DNA of 38,798 nucleotides, taken from CAZSNT01 sp964607765 (GTDB lineage Bacteria > Verrucomicrobiota > Lentisphaeria > Oligosphaerales > JABHEG01). The notes under the pieces were generated by a model, which ran no database searches, was not told where the DNA came from, and was given only the letters and a program-made list of their open reading frames with translations. The stretch's first letter is position 1, and each line of letters begins with the position of its first letter. Where the stretch lies: NCBI GenBank assembly GCA_964607765.1, contig CAZSNT010000094.1, positions 1 to 38,798 of the forward strand, given 5' to 3'. Both the position numbers and the translations under genes were made by a program. Below are positions 23,440 to 30,714 of this stretch, one piece after another.

Positions 23440-25550
23440 CCGGACTGGCGAACATCCTGGTTGAGGCCCCCTGGTCCACGCTGCTTGTGTGCGCAGGCGG
23501 TGTGTTGCTGCTGACCGGGCTTGCGGCCGGGGTCGGCACGGGCAGGCGGCACGGCGCACGGTTCGGCATCGCCTTGGCCGCACTGCGCGTGTGCTCGCTG
23601 CTGCTGCTCGGCCTGCTGCTGCACGAGGTGTTCTGGGGCGGGCGCCGGAGCACGCCTGTGACACCGGATGATGAAACGGAAGGCCTGAGCATTGCCGTCC
23701 TTCAGGATGCGTCGCAGAGCATGCAGTTCACCGTTACCCGGAGCCAGTCCCGGGCCGAGTTGGCCACGGCAGTGGTGAAGGCGCTGCGGAACCGGACCGA
23801 GGAGTGGTCGGGACCGCCGCTGTCCCTGTCCCGGTTCCTGTTTGCCCACAACTTGGTGGCGTGGTCTGACCGGGAACATCTGCGCCCCGCGAGCACTCGG
23901 CTCGCGGACGCGGTCGGGCAACTCATCGGCCGCGCCGCCATGGACGCGCTTGTCATCGTCTCGGACGGTGCCTCCACGGACGGAAGCGTGCCGGTCACCG
24001 TGATACGCTGGGCGCAGAACAGACACCTTCCTGTCTACGCGATTTGCGCTGACAGCCCGCGCCAGAATGCCTACGATGTTGCCGTCGCGGCCGTGGAGTG
24101 TGAGAAGATGAACCCCAAGACAGTGGGCGCCACCGTCACCTGCTCGGGACCGGTCCCGGCAGGCGGGCAGAAGCTTCGGTTCATGGTGGACGGCGCTGTG
24201 CAGGGGAGCCGCAGCGTGCCCGTCAGTCCGACCCAGACTGTTCACTTCCCCGTCGTCGGGCTGGCCGGCGGCTGGCACGAGTTCGCGATCCAGTTGCCCG
24301 AGCGTGGCGAGGAGATCACCGCCCTGAATAACCTGCGTCGTGGTGTCTTCCGCATTGCAGCCGAACGCATCCTGCTCATTCACGACGTCCCGCGCGTGGA
24401 GAACCTGTACCTGACCCGTTTCCTGCGCGCCGAGTTCGGGGAGAGCCTGGTCCTTGCATCGGTGGCCGATCCGGGCCTGGCCCAGGTCCACCTTTCGGAC
24501 TTCCTGTTCGTCGTGCTGGCCGACGTCCGCAAGGACCGCGTCCCGGCGGCGCTGCTGAATCAGCTGCGGCTGGGTGATACGCCGTTCCTGGTCCTCGCGG
24601 GACCGCACGTGAAGGACTGGACGATCGCGGTCGTGCCGCAACTGCCCGTCGTCGAGCACACGGGCGTGACCAATTTCGGCGGCAGCGCCGACGCCGAGGA
24701 ATCCGTTCGGATCCGCCCCGAGGGGACGCTGTTCGATCTGCCGGACGCGGCTTGGCGCAAGCTGCAGCTCAACCTGGTCCACACGGTGACGCAGACAATG
24801 CACGCCGACGTGGCGCTGCACGTCGAGATCGGGGACCTGCGGATGCCGCTGTGTCTCGTTGACCGGCGTGACGCACCGTCCTGTGCCGTGCTGCTCGCCG
24901 ACACGACGTGGAAGTGGGCGGTCAGCCCGGAGCTGGCAACCCGGCGCGCTTACGAGGCGTTCTGGCTCGGCATGTTCACCTGGCTCGGCAGCGAGCGTAC
25001 CGCGGGCGCGGAATTGCGCGTCGAGTTTCGGCCCGATGCCCGGGATCCGGACGTGGTGGTGGTCACGCTGCGGAGCGCCGGGGCTGTGCCTGCAGACCAG
25101 CTGCGTGATGTCACCGTCACCTTCACACATGACGGCGATGCCCGGACGGTCGTGCCCGTACGCGAGGGAACGGCATTCGAAACGCGCTACGTGCATTCCG
25201 GCGAGCGGCCCGCCGTAGTCTGGGTCACCGCATCGGCACGCCACGGCCCGACCCCGCTGAGTTGCGAGCGCACGCCGCTGCTCGTGGACGTGGACAGCGT
25301 GGAACTGCTGCAGACGGCCAGCAGGCCGGACACGCTTCTGCCGCTGACCGGCGCCCGGCAGGATCGGTTCGGCTACGCAGCGGACGCGGACAGGGTCATC
25401 GACGCCATCCTGGCGGACCTGAAAGGGCGCAAGCCACTGCGCCAGGTACGGCAGCGCAGGGCGGAACTGGAGATGCTCCTGGCCGCACTCCTGTTCCTCT
25501 TCCTCGGCACGGAGTGGGCACTGGAACGGCACTTGCACGGCCGGGCATAG
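23436..25550 (+). CDS. Second membrane VWA protein of the cluster
   Basis: 704 residues from a GTG start that overlaps the preceding stop (GTGA) and has GAGGA just upstream. Topology is two N-terminal transmembrane segments (STLLVCAGGVLLLTGLAAGV and ALRVCSLLLLGLLLHEVFW), a VWA domain with the DxSxS motif DASQSMQ at about residue 91 and VIVSDGASTDGS near 175, then Ig-like and glutamine-amidotransferase-like regions, and a C-terminal transmembrane segment (MLLAALLFLFLGTEWALE). This is the arrangement of the large VWA/GATase membrane proteins that accompany MoxR, DUF58 and BatA_N genes in PVC bacteria and Bacteroidota. It probably forms an inner-membrane complex with the 741-residue protein; partnership is inferred from coupling. 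Confidence 0.83.
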   Translation: MTGLANILVEAPWSTLLVCAGGVLLLTGLAAGVGTGRRHGARFGIALAALRVCSLLLLGLLLHEVFWGGRRSTPVTPDDETEGLSIAVLQDASQSMQFTVTRSQSRAELATAVVKALRNRTEEWSGPPLSLSRFLFAHNLVAWSDREHLRPASTRLADAVGQLIGRAAMDALVIVSDGASTDGSVPVTVIRWAQNRHLPVYAICADSPRQNAYDVAVAAVECEKMNPKTVGATVTCSGPVPAGGQKLRFMVDGAVQGSRSVPVSPTQTVHFPVVGLAGGWHEFAIQLPERGEEITALNNLRRGVFRIAAERILLIHDVPRVENLYLTRFLRAEFGESLVLASVADPGLAQVHLSDFLFVVLADVRKDRVPAALLNQLRLGDTPFLVLAGPHVKDWTIAVVPQLPVVEHTGVTNFGGSADAEESVRIRPEGTLFDLPDAAWRKLQLNLVHTVTQTMHADVALHVEIGDLRMPLCLVDRRDAPSCAVLLADTTWKWAVSPELATRRAYEAFWLGMFTWLGSERTAGAELRVEFRPDARDPDVVVVTLRSAGAVPADQLRDVTVTFTHDGDARTVVPVREGTAFETRYVHSGERPAVVWVTASARHGPTPLSCERTPLLVDVDSVELLQTASRPDTLLPLTGARQDRFGYAADADRVIDAILADLKGRKPLRQVRQRRAELEMLLAALLFLFLGTEWALERHLHGRA

Positions 25551-25569
25551 CGACTGCCACAAGCCGTTA

Positions 25570-25585
25570 ATGACTGGCCGGTCAT
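25570..25585. terminator. Weak palindrome between convergent genes
   Basis: ATGACTGGCCGGTCAT is a near-palindrome of 16 bases, imperfect at one pair of positions, in the 66-bp gap between the convergent VWA and Fic genes. A bidirectional terminator is possible by position, but there is no T-run on either side. Confidence 0.3.
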
Positions 25586-25616
25586 GTTCAGCCGCAGCCC
25601 TCGCCGCTGGAATCGC

Positions 25617-26729
25617 TCACTGTTCGTCCGGTTCGGCCAATCGGTAGCTCGTGCTTCGGCCGCCGCCCGCGTTCTTGATCAGGATGCCGCGCTCAAGCAG
25701 TTCGCGGATGTCACGGAGGGCTGTGTCCGAGGAGGATTTGGCAAGTTTGGCGTACTTGGAGCTGGTAAGATGACCTTCCCAGTCGCCGAGCATGCGACTG
25801 ATCACCTTGCGTTGTCGCTCATTGACGGGGCCTGTATTGATCTGCTGCCACAGTCGCGCTTTCCGGAGCACGGACTGCAGCATGACGTCGGCTGCATCGA
25901 TGGCGCGGTCAAGACAGCCGAGGAACCACGCAATCCAAGCTGTGATGTCCAAAGAGCCGCGCTGAGCAGACTCCAACTGGATGTAATACTCTCTGCGTTC
26001 GGCCTCAATACCTGATGACATGCTGTAGAAGCGCTCCCGGGATCCGTCGGCCTGCGACAGCGCCATGTCAGCGATGGCACGGGCGATGCGGCCATTGCCG
26101 TCGGCAAAGGGGTGGACTGTGACAAACCAGAGGTGAGCCACAGCAGCCTTGAGTACGGGATCGATGCCTGGCGTGTTATTGAACCAGTCGAGAAACTGCC
26201 GCATCTCACGATCAAGCCGTTCCGCGGCAAGCGCCTCGAAATGAACACGTTCTTTACCCACGGTCCCCGAGACGACCCGCATTGGCCCGGATTCACCCGT
26301 GCGCCAAGCCCCGACCCGTATCCGCCGCAACCCGCTTCGCCCAGTTGGGAACAGGGCTGCATGCCAGCCGAGCAGTCGTTCCGTGGTAAGAGGCCTGCCA
26401 AACTCACGGGTTGCGTCAAGCATCATCTCAACCACGCCGTCCACCTCGCGACCGGGCTCCGGCAGGCCCGCTGCGTCGAGCCCCAAGCGACGAGCGATCG
26501 ACGAGCGCACTTCATCACCACTCAGCTTCTCGCCCTCTATCGCAGACGACTTCACCACCTCCTGCGTCAGTGAAGTCAGGCTTGCCTCCGCACGCAGCTC
26601 GAAGCCCATGGCCTCCATTCTTCCAAGATGTCGGCCCTGCTTGTGCCGCACCGCGGCCAGCGCCTGTGACAAGGCCTGATCGTCCCAGCACAGTCGCGGC
26701 CAGCCGTCAAGTTCATAGATGTAGGCCAT
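25617..26729 (-). CDS. Fic-domain protein AMP-transferase with DUF4172 and winged-helix tail
   Basis: 370 residues. The ATG at 26729 is chosen because the DUF4172 opening (MAYIYELDGWPRLCWD) then begins at residue 1 and AAGAGG lies about 11 bases upstream; an upstream GTG at 26762 is unsupported. The inhibitory helix motif [S/T]xxxE[G/N] is present as SSAIEG with Glu65, so this is a self-inhibited class II Fic enzyme. The catalytic loop HPFADGNGR (206-214) is intact, so it can be expected to transfer AMP, or another nucleotide moiety, from the nucleotide to a hydroxyl of a target protein. The last about 70 residues look like a winged helix (SSKYAKLAKSSSDTALRDI), suggesting DNA binding or autoregulation. 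It stands alone, with no antitoxin gene nearby. Confidence 0.92.
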   Translation of the reverse strand: MAYIYELDGWPRLCWDDQALSQALAAVRHKQGRHLGRMEAMGFELRAEASLTSLTQEVVKSSAIEGEKLSGDEVRSSIARRLGLDAAGLPEPGREVDGVVEMMLDATREFGRPLTTERLLGWHAALFPTGRSGLRRIRVGAWRTGESGPMRVVSGTVGKERVHFEALAAERLDREMRQFLDWFNNTPGIDPVLKAAVAHLWFVTVHPFADGNGRIARAIADMALSQADGSRERFYSMSSGIEAERREYYIQLESAQRGSLDITAWIAWFLGCLDRAIDAADVMLQSVLRKARLWQQINTGPVNERQRKVISRMLGDWEGHLTSSKYAKLAKSSSDTALRDIRELLERGILIKNAGGGRSTSYRLAEPDEQ

Positions 26730-26752
26730 GTGCGTTGCGTCCTCTTGCGGTG

Positions 26753-26781
26753 ATAGTAGCACCGATTCACCGCATATTCAA
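26753..26781 (-). promoter_or_regulatory. Sigma-70-like promoter of the Fic gene
   Basis: On the minus strand, TTGAAT (26781-26776) is 17 bases from TACTAT (26758-26753), giving a transcription start near 26746 and a leader of about 17 bases that still contains the Shine-Dalgarno. Both hexamers are close to consensus. Confidence 0.6.
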
Positions 26782-26792
26782 GGATTCACCGC
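26764..26792. promoter_or_regulatory. Paired 10-bp direct repeats flanking the -35 of the Fic promoter
   Basis: GATTCACCGC is repeated exactly at 26764-26773 and 26783-26792 (offset 19 bases), one copy on each side of the -35 hexamer at 26776-26781. This is a typical operator layout. The winged-helix tail of the Fic protein is the obvious candidate to bind it; that link is inference. Confidence 0.5.
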
Positions 26793-27098
26793 GCGCAATG
26801 CGGCGAATGGCGCTCTGATTCGCTGCAGGCCCAGGCGTGTTCGTGCTGGCCGTGACCGCTGAGTCGCCTGATCTCGGGGCTAGGCTTGAATCGAGCAATT
26901 TCGAGCCGACAGTAGCTGGATCAAGTGGGGACCGTTCCCGGAGTGCGCCAGCGCCAAGGTGGAGAGACCCCTCAACTGCTCAACAGAGACCGGCGATGGT
27001 GACGACAGCGAGGAAGGGGTAGCGCGAGGCGGAACGCAAGCAAGGGGCGTTGGCGGGACACAGGCCGCGCAGTAGCCGCAACACCCGGACTGGCACGC

Positions 27099-30000
27099 AT
27101 GGAACAGCATACCAGACCGAAACTCAGTTCCCACGGAAAATCGCTGGCGGCGGTCCTGGTCGCACTGTGCCTTCCCTCCGACGTCTGCTGTGCGGAGAGC
27201 CTGGTTGTAAGTGACGAGTGGTCTCTGGAGATGTTCTACAACAGGACGGAAGACGGAGACACTGATGTCACAACTGTGAACTACCAGGTCTGCAGCGACA
27301 CCAAGTTCACGAAGTACAAGAGTGTGTCCTTCGACAGATTCACGAGAGCTTCCGGACCGCTGAAGCCGGTCTACGCCAACGACAACTCGGCCGCCATAGC
27401 CATCTGGCCGGACAGTCAGACCGGGACGGCGTCGATCTCCTGGATCTTCGAGACTCAGCCGGGCAAGGTGTTCGACGCTTTCACCATTGACCCGGCGAGC
27501 TTCCAGAACGCGACGTTGAGCGTTCGACTCAATGGGCGGCCGGAAGCGCATGAGCTGTTGAGAGCAACGCGGAGGACGTCCCCGGGCGTCATCGATCTGA
27601 GCGCTGCCGGAGAGCCTTACAGCATCGGCTCCGACGCACGCCGTATCGAGCTGATCGCCGCCACGACGCGCACGTCTGCGCGCTGGTATCACACTCTCAT
27701 GTTCCGTACATCGAACCCGACCAGGAATCCGGCGCTTTCTATCCGCGCCTGGACCTGCGCCCCGGCCCAAGTCGGCAAGACCAAGAGGAATGCCTCTCCA
27801 GACAGGTCCCCCGAGGCCCTCGGGATACTGAGACAGCTGGAGTCTATCTCCCCTGAATCTGTCGTGGCGGCTCTGGAGCACATGGCGTCGACCTGGCCGG
27901 ATCAGGCCCCGGTTTTCCGGTCAGGAGTGCCGAGCGATCTGAAGTCTGTCCACGGGAATCTGCTGCGACGCCTCAGATCGGGCGACCCAACCGCCAGGCA
28001 GGCGGGCCAGTCTCTGACCAAGTCCATCCGGCAAGCGTTGCTCTCCAATCCGTTGGTCACTGCCGCTCCCGTTCTGTTTGTGGCTCGATCCCAGTACAGG
28101 AACACCCACGGGCCGGACGAGACCATGTACCAGACCAACGAACACGTCACCAAGTACTTCAAAGGCGGCGGCACGCTGAGGGTACTGGATGTGTCCACCG
28201 GCAAAGTGCGCACGCTTCTTGAGCTGCCCGGCGGCAATGTCCGCGACCCCTTCGTACACGCCGACGGCAAACGCATGCTGCTGTCTGTCAGGAAGGACGT
28301 GAGGGACAACTACCACATTTACCGCATGAACGCGGACGGAACCGGACTGAAACAGCTGACCTCCGCGCCCCAGGTCACCGATATCCAGCCGGTGTGGCTC
28401 CCGAATGGGCGGATCATGTTCAGCTCCACGCGCGAACCGAAGTACATCCATTGCCAACGCCATCTCATGGCGAACCTGTTTCTCATGGAAGAGGACGGTG
28501 CGAACATCCGCCAGGTTGGCTTCAACACGCTGTTCGAGGGGCGCAGCAGCCTGTTGCCCGATGGGCGGGTGCTGTACTCGCGGTGGGAGTATGTGGACAA
28601 GCACTTCTCGTCTGCCTACGGCTTGTGGACAGCCTATCCTGACGGGACGCAACAGCAGTTGTACTACGGCGGGCTCTCCTGGCAGCCCGGAGCGATGCTC
28701 GACGCCCGGGCGATACCCGGCACGCGGAGATTGGCCTGCATCTTCGGCAGTGTGCATGGCCATGAGAATGGCGCCATGGTTGTCGTGGATCCGGAAGTGG
28801 CGAGTGAGGGACCGGAGAGCATTCTCCACACCTGGCCGAAGGACATCTCGAACCACATGCGGAAGTGGAAGCAGGTCGGCCGCGTTGGCGGCGGGGATTA
28901 CGACAGCTTCAAGCGCGGCTTGCCCCACTTCTACCAGTGCCCGTTTCCCTTGTCGGAGCATTACTACCTGTGCACACGCACGTTCAGGGAGGGGAACAGG
29001 ACGCATTACGGTCTGTTCCTTGCGGACACGTTCGGCAACGAGACACTCCTGCACCACGAAGAGCCGGGCTGCTTCCAGCCTGTCCTGCTTCGTCCGACCT
29101 CTCCCCTGCCTGTTATCCCCGACCGCATAACCGACCCCGGTGTAGACAAGGGGACCTTCTATGTCAATGACGTCTACGGTGGTCCTGAGATGGCAGCGGT
29201 GCCGCGCGGCACGGTGAAATGGCTGCGTGTGGTCGAGGCCCCCGCCAAACTCACGTATCCGCCAGGCAGACACGGCGACTGGGCCGCGCCCAGGGATACG
29301 GACTCGCACCATCCCACAGCTCTGAACTGGAACCACTACAACAGCAAGCGCGTTCTCGGCACGGTCCGCGTGCACCCCGACGGTTCCAGCAGTTTCACCG
29401 TACCGGCCCGGCGGTTCGTCTATTTCCAGCTGCTCGACGCGACAGGCAGGATGGTCCACTCCATGCGCAGCGGCACAGCCCTGTTGCCGGGCGAGCAGCA
29501 GGGCTGTGTCGGCTGTCACAGCTACCGGTCCACCCCCACGGCGAGCAGCCCGACCATCAGACGCCCCCCCGATGCACTCACGCCTTGGAAGGGCGGCGCA
29601 CGCGTCTTCAACTACGCCGAGCATGTTCAGCCCATTCTGGACAAACACTGCGTCACGTGCCACGACCACGGCAAACGGGGCGCGAAGATGAACCTGAGCG
29701 GGGACAAGGGACTCGCCTTCAACTCATCCTACGTCGCGCTCATGTCACGCTCGCCGGCCGTCTGGAAGCTGCCGGAGCCGGGCGCAGACAAGCCGCTCGT
29801 CAGCACCATCGGCGCGGGGCCGGTCCCGAGTGTGCCTCCCCGCACGTGGGGAAGTTCACAAAGCCGGCTGATCGACATGCTGGAGAAGGGGCATGGATCG
29901 GTCAAACTCACCCCGGGCGAATTGCAGAGGCTCATGGAGTGGATTGACCTGAACGCCCCGTATTACCCGTTTGAGCAGGACTACTACACGGCCAATACCT

Positions 30001-30404
30001 ATGGCCGCAGCCCGCTCGACCACGCTCAGCTGAGAACGCTGGGCACGCTGATTATGAGTGGTCCGAAGGGGAGGGAATGGGGGTGGACGTCGACACGCGA
30101 TTACACACGCGGCGCCCTCACGTCCCTGTTCGATCGCGGCCTGCCGCCGGTCAATCTCACACGCCCCGAACTCAGCCCCTGCCTGCAGGCATTCGAGACA
30201 CCGGATGCCCCAGGCTACGCGGAAGCGCTCGCCTTAATCAAAGCAGGTCAACAGATGCTCGAGAAACACCCGCGTGCCGACAGCGTGAGTGGGTTCAAGC
30301 CAAGCAAGGAAGACCAGGAGCGACTGGATTTCTACCGGAAACGGAGAGAGATCGAGGCCCGCAACAGAGCGGCGCTTCTCAACGGCAGCAGAGCATACGA
30401 TTGA
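27099..30404 (+). CDS. Exported HzsA-related beta-propeller protein with two haem-c sites
   Basis: 1,101 residues with an N-terminal export signal (hydrophobic core SLAAVLVALCLP). Residues about 30-220 look like a beta-sandwich. A WD40/PD40-type propeller follows from about residue 330 (YRMNADGTGLKQLT, LFLMEEDGANIRQV). The C-terminal third carries two haem-binding CxxCH motifs: Cys803-His807 (CVGCH) and Cys851-His855 (CVTCH). The propeller plus dihaem layout matches the HzsA-related family, named after the alpha subunit of anammox hydrazine synthase but widespread in PVC bacteria that do not do anammox. No other hydrazine synthase subunits lie nearby, so hydrazine synthesis is not implied. 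It may serve redox or extracellular polymer chemistry in the periplasm; the neighbours are glycosidases. The start codon is moderately supported. Confidence 0.85.
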   Translation: MEQHTRPKLSSHGKSLAAVLVALCLPSDVCCAESLVVSDEWSLEMFYNRTEDGDTDVTTVNYQVCSDTKFTKYKSVSFDRFTRASGPLKPVYANDNSAAIAIWPDSQTGTASISWIFETQPGKVFDAFTIDPASFQNATLSVRLNGRPEAHELLRATRRTSPGVIDLSAAGEPYSIGSDARRIELIAATTRTSARWYHTLMFRTSNPTRNPALSIRAWTCAPAQVGKTKRNASPDRSPEALGILRQLESISPESVVAALEHMASTWPDQAPVFRSGVPSDLKSVHGNLLRRLRSGDPTARQAGQSLTKSIRQALLSNPLVTAAPVLFVARSQYRNTHGPDETMYQTNEHVTKYFKGGGTLRVLDVSTGKVRTLLELPGGNVRDPFVHADGKRMLLSVRKDVRDNYHIYRMNADGTGLKQLTSAPQVTDIQPVWLPNGRIMFSSTREPKYIHCQRHLMANLFLMEEDGANIRQVGFNTLFEGRSSLLPDGRVLYSRWEYVDKHFSSAYGLWTAYPDGTQQQLYYGGLSWQPGAMLDARAIPGTRRLACIFGSVHGHENGAMVVVDPEVASEGPESILHTWPKDISNHMRKWKQVGRVGGGDYDSFKRGLPHFYQCPFPLSEHYYLCTRTFREGNRTHYGLFLADTFGNETLLHHEEPGCFQPVLLRPTSPLPVIPDRITDPGVDKGTFYVNDVYGGPEMAAVPRGTVKWLRVVEAPAKLTYPPGRHGDWAAPRDTDSHHPTALNWNHYNSKRVLGTVRVHPDGSSSFTVPARRFVYFQLLDATGRMVHSMRSGTALLPGEQQGCVGCHSYRSTPTASSPTIRRPPDALTPWKGGARVFNYAEHVQPILDKHCVTCHDHGKRGAKMNLSGDKGLAFNSSYVALMSRSPAVWKLPEPGADKPLVSTIGAGPVPSVPPRTWGSSQSRLIDMLEKGHGSVKLTPGELQRLMEWIDLNAPYYPFEQDYYTANTYGRSPLDHAQLRTLGTLIMSGPKGREWGWTSTRDYTRGALTSLFDRGLPPVNLTRPELSPCLQAFETPDAPGYAEALALIKAGQQMLEKHPRADSVSGFKPSKEDQERLDFYRKRREIEARNRAALLNGSRAYD

Positions 30405-30714
30405 TGGGGCTCTGGGTCAGTCACCCGATTTGCTTTTTGCGGCTTGGGCAATCTCACTTTCAATCGCCGCCACTTGGTCACGCAACGTCCGAGATTCGCG
30501 TAGGCGGCGGACCATGATCCGGCGGGCGCTTCCCAGGCCGCTGACCGTGATTCGGCCGAGCCGAATGACGCGCTGGACGCACGATAGGAAGCGCCCAGAA
30601 TCGACTGTCCCCTCCGTTCTTCGAGAGCATCCTGGTGGAGTCATCGACGGCGGGCCGTCCTTTGGTGTGACCCCGGCGGGCTTTGTTGTGCGGGGTAGTC
30701 TGTAATGCCGTCCG
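30405..30714. other. Intergenic region with possible decayed small gene
   Basis: 310 bases between the convergent HzsA-related and GH39-like genes. No terminator-like hairpin is evident. The only coding-like signal is the minus-strand stretch described separately at 30417-30710. Confidence 0.5.
30417..30710 (-). pseudogene. Possible frameshifted remnant of a small gene
   Basis: Minus-strand reading from about 30700 gives HTKGRPAVDDSTRMLSKNGG in one frame, then in the next frame FLSCVQRVIRLGRITVSG and LRESRTLRDQVAAIESEIAQ, ending SKSGD. Each half looks like real protein (a basic AT-hook-like piece, then an amphipathic helix), while neither frame alone gives a convincing gene. I do not recognise the family; a transposase or regulator tail is possible. 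It could equally be chance in GC-rich DNA. Confidence 0.25.

Larger units (their letters stand above)
26730..27098. other. Intergenic region between the Fic and HzsA-related genes
   Basis: 369 bases. The left 65 bases hold the Fic promoter and its direct repeats. The remaining about 300 bases upstream of the HzsA-related start hold no gene, repeat or promoter that I can support, and no strong Shine-Dalgarno precedes 27099. Confidence 0.55.

Noticed and set aside
23217..25562. Long minus-strand open frame of 781 codons
   Set aside because: Antisense to the VWA gene; His/Gln/Arg-rich composition typical of shadow frames and no recognisable motif.
25617..26729. Fic/antitoxin two-gene module
   Set aside because: The inhibitory SxxxEG motif is inside the same protein and no small antitoxin gene flanks it.
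27921..29669. Minus-strand open frame of 582 codons
   Set aside because: Antisense to the HzsA-related gene, which carries CxxCH motifs and a coherent propeller; no motif in the shadow frame.
27099..30404. Anammox hydrazine synthase
   Set aside because: Only an HzsA-related chain is present, with no HzsB/C or hydrazine dehydrogenase; the family is widespread in non-anammox PVC bacteria.
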